From Quatrionicoccus australiensis (GTDB lineage Bacteria > Pseudomonadota > Gammaproteobacteria > Burkholderiales > Rhodocyclaceae): 64,000 nt of DNA. Each line of letters starts with the position of its first letter. Position 1 is the stretch's first letter. The stretch lies in contig NZ_CP075188.1 in assembly GCF_020510525.1 (NCBI RefSeq), forward strand, positions 3,720,001-3,784,000. Direction: 5' to 3'. This document shows positions 28,501 through 35,000 of this stretch, one piece after another. The notes under the pieces are model-generated. The model saw only the letters and a list, made by a program, of their open reading frames with translations. It made no database searches and had not been told where the DNA came from. The translations under genes and the position numbers were made by a program.

Positions 28501-29209
28501 CCGCCTGCGCGCCAGCGGCCGCGACCTGCCGCGCGCCAGCGGCACGATCCGCACGCGCGCCGGGCGCTTTGAAGCCTACGGCCAGCAACTCGCCATCGAG
28601 CGCGGCATCCTGACCTTCCAGGGCCTGCCCGACAATCCGGCGCTCGACGTGCGTGCCGTCCGCCAGGGCCTGTCCGTCGAGCCCGGCGTGCATATCACCG
28701 GCACGGCACAGCGCCCGGTCATCAAGCTGATCTCCGACCCCGAACTGCCGGACAGCGAAAAGCTCGCCTGGCTGGTCCTCGGCCACGGCCCGGAACAGAT
28801 GGGCGCCGGCGACGCGACGGTGCTGCTCTCGGCGGCCGGCGGCCTGCTCGGCAACGACGCGGGCAATGTCGTGCAGCAATTGAAGAAGAATTTCGGTTTC
28901 GATGAACTCGGCGTGCGCACCGGCCAGATCGGCGACAACGGCAGCCGCCAGCAGATCAGCCGCGTCGCCGCCGGCACCTTCGACAGCACGGCCAGCACCG
29001 GCGCGCAGATTTTCAGCGTCGGCAAACGCCTGTCATCGAACGCCATGCTCTCCTACGAACAGGCACTGGGCAAGGCGGAAAGCGTCGTCAAACTGACCAT
29101 CAGCCTGAGCCGGCAAATCTCGGTAATCGGCCGCGCCGGCAGCGACAACGCGGTCGACCTGTTCTACACGCTGACTTTCGGGCGCCCGGACAAAGCGGGC
29201 CCGCCCTAG
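25556..29209 (+). CDS. tamB: TamB, inner-membrane-anchored envelope-spanning protein
   Basis: About 1217 aa: N-terminal signal anchor (LIATLATLGALCGGAAWLTG), a very long beta-rich body typical of AsmA/TamB-like lipid-transport bridges, and a C-terminal DUF490/TamB domain. That domain has RAGRFEAYGQQLAIERGILT, GTAQRPVIKLISDPELPDSE and the closing VDLFYTLTFGRPDKAGPP. The ATG starts one base after the tamA stop. The 3' end of this gene is copied four more times 15-18 kb downstream. The stop is TAG here but TGA in all the copies. Confidence 0.94.
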   Translation: MMLLPKSRKLIATLATLGALCGGAAWLTGSESGLQTLSELASDASGGQLHIEQASGRLLGPLTLAQVRWSSPDLQVDIDGLHLDWSPAELLHGHLRIGELRIERLHITSAASSTPPTLPTDLSLPLSVDLEKTAISRLEYGNLLLVRDLAGHLHSDGRKHALDDLCATLGDATLSGHARLAGTAPFALEASAAITGQLDKHALALSLQASGQLEKIALAAVAESGISGRADAVLTPFAKTAFASAQIAIDDFDPAAWQAGAPSARFALRADLKPDAAGIGGRFSLANRIPGPLDRQRLPLERLAGRLVWQDEIARLDALHATLPGQGELNGSGRWQAGTLHLELQASRLDAAQLVAALRATQLNGPISANLDANRQSLQLDLKDTRFALRATASQAAGEIDLASLELSSGPARLKARGKLALGKDMAFGGDGELEQFDPSRFAQVTPARINARFAASGKLQPRPQVDGHFELRDSLWAGQPLTGQGQLKIDWPQIPLAEIHLQAGVNRLDTHGAFGRPGDRLQVELDAPQLAPYGIDGGASGHFELAGTPQQLQLAARLQAARLGLPGRVRVSGLKLDATAGGTANVPLKLDLAAATLETPERPALLRQLRLQINGNRLAHRLSASADLAGKNHLLLELAGGLPETKDALTWRGQLEQASVLAADPARNVRLVAPAPLQLAAERWHLGPARLAGEPLDWQATLDVGADQKQLAASLQARGSRVGRIDAQLNAGMQGAWALNRQAAWQGKLNSEIADLAWLGELIGEQWRTAGRFNGELKLAGTPDKPVASGRFRGSELALRLPEQGLNLNRGELAVDLDNNLLRVGKLGFDSVLQAAPRALQLSGRGDLAALTAKPGRLEITGEMQVDRPAGAEHAFLDVHLDRLGAWQLPDQWVSVSGSGRLSWQDGTLGAKGKLAVDAGYWQLARSGAPRLSDDVVVRRAGQEKANTSLRPKLDLDVSTELGDNFLFSGAGLNTRLSGDIRLRASGRDLPRASGTIRTRAGRFEAYGQQLAIERGILTFQGLPDNPALDVRAVRQGLSVEPGVHITGTAQRPVIKLISDPELPDSEKLAWLVLGHGPEQMGAGDATVLLSAAGGLLGNDAGNVVQQLKKNFGFDELGVRTGQIGDNGSRQQISRVAAGTFDSTASTGAQIFSVGKRLSSNAMLSYEQALGKAESVVKLTISLSRQISVIGRAGSDNAVDLFYTLTFGRPDKAGPP

Positions 29210-29216
29210 GCGAAAC

Positions 29217-29358
29217 TTACTTGCACAGCTTGGCGCTGTACTCGAGCTTGCCGATGAAGGTACTGTCGCGGCTGCTGTACTGATACTGGACGTCGTACAG
29301 GTTGATCAACTGCCGCTGCTGCGGATTGGTGCACCAGCTCGCCAGTTGCTTCGGATGC
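29217..29358 (-). pseudogene. C-terminal remnant of an unknown gene truncated at the island edge
   Basis: Reading leftwards, 46 codons remain without a start: HPKQLASWCTNPQQRQLINL continuing to ...GKLEYSAKLCK and a TAA at 29217. Just upstream of the first codon the frame meets a TAG, and base composition changes from GC-rich to AT-richer sequence. This looks like the 3' end of a gene that once faced tamB and was cut off when the secretion island was inserted. I do not recognise the family. A diverged counterpart of the same tail (ending NLCK) follows the downstream tamB copies. Confidence 0.6.
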
Positions 29359-29563
29359 TACCTCTCGTCCGCTCAAGAGCCTTGCCAGGAAATAGAAGCT
29401 CTACTGTTTATGAAGCCCCGCACCAGGCACAAGGCAGAGAACACTTCTACCCCATTGGAAATATGCCAAATAATTGATTTCACAATGGATGAAGCATACA
29501 ATCCGGTCCCATTCGACATTACAAAATCAAGTTTCGAGCGAACCCACTTGGAAGCAGGGGAAT
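29359..29563. other. gene-poor left end of the island, presumed tpsB promoter region
   Basis: About 205 bp of lower-GC sequence between the gene remnant and the tpsB start. An open frame from 29302 crosses it but begins in the antisense of the remnant and has no recognisable product, so it is not called. The stretch probably carries the promoter of the secretion operon. No convincing operator or repeat was found. Confidence 0.4.
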
Positions 29564-31228
29564 ATGCAATTCAGGAATATCAGGAACGACCGGCTATTGT
29601 CGGCCGTTCTCATGATCGTGTGGAGCCTTGGCGCACACGGTCAGGCACTCAGAGATGAAGCTCGCCATTTAAGGGACGACGAGAAGCAACGGCAAAGGGA
29701 TGAAGCGCTCGACAAACCCGCCCCGCCTATCGCCGGGCAGGCCAAGGACAGCGCGGAACTTGACGTTGCGCCCGACGCATTGGCAGAAACCGGGACGACA
29801 TTCCAGATCAACGAGATTGCCATCGAAGGCGATACCGTTCTGGGTGACAGGATTCGACAACAAGTCGTCACGCCCTTCCTGGGTCTGGCGTTGGGTCAGC
29901 ATCGTATCGACCTGCTGTTGCGCCGCCTGACGGCGGCATACCTTGATCGGGGTTATCCCACGACGCGCGCCTATCTCGCCCCACAAAACTTGGCCTCCGG
30001 TCGCCTGGTCATCTCCGTCGTTCCGGGGACAGTTGAGCGCATCGAGGTGGATGGCGCACCAATCAAAGGCCTCGCGGGTAGCGCATTCCCCTCTGGTGCA
30101 GGGGAAGCGTTACGGCTGAGCGACCTCGAACAGGCGGTCGACCAGATCAATCGCTTGCGTTCTCGCCAAGCCGAAGCGCGGATATTGCCCGGTCAGGCCC
30201 CGGGCGCTTCGACCATTGCCATCGACAGCCACGCTGAACGCCCGTGGCGTGTCGGCCTTGGCGCAGACAACTATGGGCAACGCGCCACCGGCGATCAGCG
30301 CCAGCGGCTTAGCGTCGAAGTGGATAACCTGCTCGGCGCCTGGGAAGCCCTGTCATTACAGCAACTGTATTCTCTCCACAGCCAGACCACCTTGTTCTCG
30401 TTAAGCGTCCCCCTGGGTTATGGGACCGTGAGCTACAGTTGGGCGGATTCAGAAAGCAGCGTAATGGTGACCGATACCATCAAGAGCCAGACGCAGGCCC
30501 AAAGTCACACGCTCGGCTGGAATTATGTGCTGACCCGGGACCAGATTTCGCGCTGGTCAATCGACGGCACCTTCTCGCATCGTACGGCGCAGCGCCGGCT
30601 CGATACCATTTCACTGCTGCCGCAGTACAACGCAAGCGGGCGCCTAGCGCTGAGCGGATTGCTGCGCGGACAGAAAGGTGCGCTGACCCTCGAAGTCGGT
30701 TATTCGCAGGGATTGCGTGCCTTTGGCGCGGACGGTGATGTCGACGGTTTGCCCAAGACGGCCCCGCATAACGAGTTCGAGAAATGGGATTTCGCCATCA
30801 GTGGGGCATGGACCCTGAGCCCGAGTCTGGCCTGGCGCACATCCATCGTTGGGCAGACTTCGCGGACCGGCCTTCCCGGTCACGAACAGCTATTTCTCGG
30901 TGGTAACGGAACCATCCGCGGATTTCGTGAAGGCATCATCGGTGCCGACAAGGGCGTCTATGTCCGTAACGAACTCCAATTCACCCGACTGCTCGACCAG
31001 GCAGCCAATGAGGCCGGCTGGCAATTTCAGCCCCTGGCCTTTCTTGACGCATCGTCTTCCCGGCTTCTTGCGGACACGACGTATCGACGCCTGACTTCTG
31101 TTGGGCTTGGGGTGCGGGCATCCTGGAAGGACATCAGTGCAGACGTTGCCTGGGGCAAGCCCCTGGACGCTTCTTCCGGTGTCGACAAAAGCGGCTGGGT
31201 GCATGCCGCAATCAATATTCAATTCTGA
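29564..31228 (+). CDS. TpsB outer-membrane transporter (ShlB/FhaC/CdiB family)
   Basis: About 554 aa, exporting the exoproteins encoded downstream. Signal peptide (LLSAVLMIVWSLGAHGQA); Pro-containing linker plug; POTRA domains starting TFQINEIAIEGDTVLGDRIRQQVV and LVISVVPGTVERIEVDG; then a 16-strand barrel with the Omp85-type motif LFLGGNGTIRGFREG. The last residues, HAAINIQF, end in Phe as expected for BAM substrates. The ATG at 29564 follows AGGGGA, and is favoured over the upstream in-frame ATG at 29474. It is the first gene of the two-partner secretion operon. Confidence 0.93.
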   Translation: MQFRNIRNDRLLSAVLMIVWSLGAHGQALRDEARHLRDDEKQRQRDEALDKPAPPIAGQAKDSAELDVAPDALAETGTTFQINEIAIEGDTVLGDRIRQQVVTPFLGLALGQHRIDLLLRRLTAAYLDRGYPTTRAYLAPQNLASGRLVISVVPGTVERIEVDGAPIKGLAGSAFPSGAGEALRLSDLEQAVDQINRLRSRQAEARILPGQAPGASTIAIDSHAERPWRVGLGADNYGQRATGDQRQRLSVEVDNLLGAWEALSLQQLYSLHSQTTLFSLSVPLGYGTVSYSWADSESSVMVTDTIKSQTQAQSHTLGWNYVLTRDQISRWSIDGTFSHRTAQRRLDTISLLPQYNASGRLALSGLLRGQKGALTLEVGYSQGLRAFGADGDVDGLPKTAPHNEFEKWDFAISGAWTLSPSLAWRTSIVGQTSRTGLPGHEQLFLGGNGTIRGFREGIIGADKGVYVRNELQFTRLLDQAANEAGWQFQPLAFLDASSSRLLADTTYRRLTSVGLGVRASWKDISADVAWGKPLDASSGVDKSGWVHAAINIQF

Positions 31229-31236
31229 AAGCTGAC

Positions 31237-32040
31237 ATGAAACTCCATCGTTTGTTGTTGCCCCTGTGCGCCCTGTCTTTCTCCCTTCAGGTCTATGCCG
31301 CCGATGAACTGCGCGTCAATGGCGTGCTGATTCCGAATGCCCGTATCGAAGCGGCCATGCAGGCTGCGCTGGCCACCGGTGCCGCCGATACGCCGCCGCT
31401 GCGGATCGCGGTCCGTACCCAACTGACCACCCAGGAAGTGCTGCGCCAGGCCGCGCTCAAGAAGGGCTTCGACAAGGATCCCGCAGTGATCGCCTTGCGC
31501 GATGACACCATGATCCGGCGCTACCTGGCGGAAACGGTACGTCCGGCACCAATCCCGGAGGCGGAAATACAACAACGCTACTCGGGCATCATCGCCAGCC
31601 TTGGCGAAAAGGAATTCAAGTTCAGCCTGATTGCCGTCGATTCTGCGGACAAGGCCCGCGTAATTCTCGACAGCCTGGCCAAGGGTGCCAACTTTGCCGA
31701 TCTTGCCCGCACGCAAAGCCAGCTTCCCTCTGCCCCACAGGGCGGCGCCCTCGACTGGGTTTCCTTCAAGCTGCCGGCCGTCGAAGGTAAAACCGCCGGT
31801 CTGCCGTTAGCTGTTGCACAGGCCATCGCCAGCTTGCCGCCCGGTGGTGTTAGCGCCGAGCCGCTCGTTCTGGATGCTCGCTTCTATCTGCTGCGGATGG
31901 ATGATGTCCGGCCGACCCGCATACCGACCTATGCCGAGGCTGCGCCGATGTTGCGTCAGGTCCTGGAAGCCCAGGCCCGTGAGCGAGCCAGCGGGGATCT
32001 TGTTGCCCGCCTGATCAAAGAAGCCCGTGTAAGCCACTAA
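31237..32040 (+). CDS. periplasmic parvulin-like peptidyl-prolyl isomerase (PpiC/SurA type)
   Basis: The 267-aa protein has a signal peptide (LLLPLCALSFSLQVYA), a helical N-terminal chaperone part (VNGVLIPNARIEAAMQ...VRTQLTTQEVLRQAALKKGFDK) and a parvulin-like domain (FKFSLIAVDSADKARVILDSLAKGANFADLARTQSQ...GGALDWVSF). It lies 8 bp after tpsB and 27 bp before tpsA1. Parvulins are periplasmic chaperones for unfolded outer-membrane and secreted proteins. Its place between transporter and substrate suggests that it keeps the giant exoproteins export-competent (inference). Confidence 0.88.
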   Translation: MKLHRLLLPLCALSFSLQVYAADELRVNGVLIPNARIEAAMQAALATGAADTPPLRIAVRTQLTTQEVLRQAALKKGFDKDPAVIALRDDTMIRRYLAETVRPAPIPEAEIQQRYSGIIASLGEKEFKFSLIAVDSADKARVILDSLAKGANFADLARTQSQLPSAPQGGALDWVSFKLPAVEGKTAGLPLAVAQAIASLPPGGVSAEPLVLDARFYLLRMDDVRPTRIPTYAEAAPMLRQVLEAQARERASGDLVARLIKEARVSH

Positions 32041-32067
32041 TCCCCTCATTGAACCCCGAGTCCGCCC

Positions 32068-35000
32068 ATGTCTTCTGCGCCTATTCCCGCCCACCCGGAA
32101 ACTCCTCTCTGGAAACGCAGCCTGGCCGGGCTCATGACGGCGTGGTGCCTGTTGTCGCCCACCGGCCTGGTCTGGGCCGGACCGGTGGCCGACGCCACCG
32201 CCATTGCCTCGCAGCGCCCGACCATCAGCAGCACGGCCGCCGGCACGCCGCTCATCAACATCACGGCACCGAATGCGGCCGGGCTTTCCTACAACCGTTA
32301 CCAGCGTTTCGACGTCGATTCGACCGGGGCCATTCTCAATAACAGCCTGGTGTCCGGCAGCAACTCGATGGGTATCCAGATTGGTGCCAATTCGAACTTC
32401 GCTGGGAAGAGCGCCACGGCCATCATCAACGAAGTCGTCACTGCGCTGCCCTCGCAGTTGTCCGGGCCGCTCGCGATCTTTGGTGACAAGGCGCGCATCA
32501 TCGTGGTCAATCCCAACGGGATCACCTGCGATGGCTGTTCCTTCATCAATACCAGTGGCGTCACACTCACGACAGGGCAAGTCCAGTTCCTCAATGCGCC
32601 GGGGGGAACTGCCACCTCGTTTGACAACGCGACCGCCCTCTCCTTTGTCGTGAATGGTGGTCAGATTCGGGTGACCGGCAATGGCCTTGCCTCGCCACTG
32701 GCCCGTCTCGACCTGATCGCCCAGACCCTGAAACTCGAAGGGCCGACCAACGTCGGCAGCGGCAGCTTGAACCTGATCGCCGGCCGCAATACAGTCGATG
32801 CCGACACGCTGGCCATCCTGGCCCAAGGCAGCGGCAACGATGCCGCGACCCAGGGCGGCAGGCTGGCCATTGACGCCAGCCTGCTCGGCGCCATGACTGC
32901 CGGCAAGATTCTCATCGTGTCGACGGCCGCCGGCCTGGGCGTGCGCAGTGCGACCAACCTGGCGGCCTCGAGCGGTGATCTGCGGATTTCCGCCAATGGC
33001 GACCTGAGCCTGGCGCGCGCCGATGCGGCGGGCAACATCAACCTGTCTGCGGTCGGTACGCTTTCCCACACGGGCATTTCCGCCCAGGGCAATGCCGACC
33101 TGGCGGCCGCCGTGCTTAATAACCAGAATCAGACCATCGTTGCCCAAGGCAATGTCCGGCTCGTGGCACCGGCGCTGAACAACCTGGGCGGGCAGATTCT
33201 GGCGGGCGGAACGCTGAATGTTTCCGCGCCGGGTGGTGACTTCAATCTCTCGGATGGCACCCTCTACGGCACCAAAGGCCTGACGGTGGCCGCCCGCAAC
33301 CTCAGCAACAGCGGCAACTTCTCGCACAGCCCGTCGGTCACCCTCGTTGCAGACAATTCGGTAAACAACACCGGCAGCTTCCTGGTCGGCGGCGATCTCG
33401 ACATCACCGCCAGCACCCTGAGCAATGCCGGCACGCTCGGCAGTTTCGGCGCCTTCAAGGCCGCCTTGAGCAATCTGCTCAACCAGGGCACCCTGCAGTC
33501 GGATGGCGTACTCGACATCCGTGCCGTCAATCTGGACAACCAGAGTGGTGCGCAGCTCGTTGGTGGCGGCAACAGCCGGATCCTGCTCAGCGGTGCCTTG
33601 GCCAATGCCGGTACCCTCGCCAGCACGGGGGCATTGGAAGTTGCCGCCGATTCGCTGAATCACAGCGGGCGCACCGAAGCCCAGGGCGATCTGCAACTGA
33701 GCATTGCCGGCGCGGCCAGCAACAGCGGCCAGATGCAAGCCGGCGCCAAGTTCGACGGCAGTTTCGGCAGTCTCATCAACAGCGGCACCCTGCAGGCCGG
33801 GACGGATGCAAGTTTCAACCTGGGTGCGGCATCGGACAACACCGGTGGCCAGCTCCTCGCGATCCAAGATCTCAGCCTGACAACGACCCACAGCGGCGAC
33901 CTCGGCGGCACCATCGGCGCCAACCGTGATGTCACCCTGAATTTCGGCAGCTATACCCACAACGGCGCCACCACCTTCCTGGCCGGCCGTGACCTGACGG
34001 TGAATGCCACGAACTTCACCAACAACGCCGTCATGGAGGCCTGGCAGAACCTCAACTTCAATGTCACCGGTACACTCGCCAATAGTGGGCAAATGCTGGC
34101 CGGCCAGGACATCACCCTCAAAGCCGGCACGCTGATCAACACCAGCGGCTTTGTTGAAGCCACCCGCGACCTGAACATCGAGGCCGACACGGTCATCAAC
34201 ACCCGGCTGCCGGTGACCACCGAACATACCAACTGGGGCGACAACGCACCGGCGGAATCAGTCAATTGCCGCTCCGATCATGGTTATTGTGAATCCTGGA
34301 AGCAGGTTGAAGCCGGACCGGCCGCCGTGCTGTGGGCGGGGCGCAATCTCAATGCCAAGGTCAGCGGCACGCTGACCAACGATGCCTCGCTGATCGCCGC
34401 GGTCGGTGATGTCTCGATCACGGCCGACACGTTTAACAATACTGCCCGGACCTTGACCACCACCTGGCACGGCCACTGGAAAGAATGGAAAGGTTCGTTG
34501 TGGGGCTACAAGGACCATGACGATTACGGCATCACGGTCACCGGCAATACCTCGGCGGATGTTAACGCTGGAGGCACCCTGACGGTCACGGCACCGAACC
34601 AGACCAACACCGGCAACCTGCTCGGCAACACCATCGCACTGGCCGGCACCCACCTGACCAACGGCCTGACCGATCCAAACCTGCAAACGCCGGCATCGAC
34701 CGTCCCCTCGACCGAGCTGAGCCTGGGCGTGCCCGGCGTCAATGGCAAGAGCGTGCCGGCCAGCGTCAAATTCACCCCGACCGGCACCAGCTACTTCACA
34801 ACGACCTCGCGCCTGGCCATGCTGGTGCCGGGGCTGGACATCAACAGCCTGTTGCCGGAGAGCCTGCGCAACACCGCCTCGCCCTTCCTGATGGATGCGT
34901 GGCTGGAACAACAAGCCATCCGGCAAGCGGCGCTGAGCGAAACCGGTCGGGCGAGCTTCCTCGCCATGAACGACCCGGCCGGCGAACGCGCCGTACTGCT

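Noticed and set aside
29302..29658. 118-codon rightward frame before tpsB
   Set aside because: Begins in the antisense of the truncated gene and overlaps the tpsB start; no domain or ribosome binding site.
30439..30738. Extra genes inside tpsB in other frames
   Set aside because: Short shadow frames without start signals; the barrel frame is continuous and has the Omp85 motif.
31807..34227. Long frame antisense to exoprotein 1 (repeated at 38837-40423)
   Set aside because: Present in both repeat copies only because the sequence is duplicated; no motif or start context.
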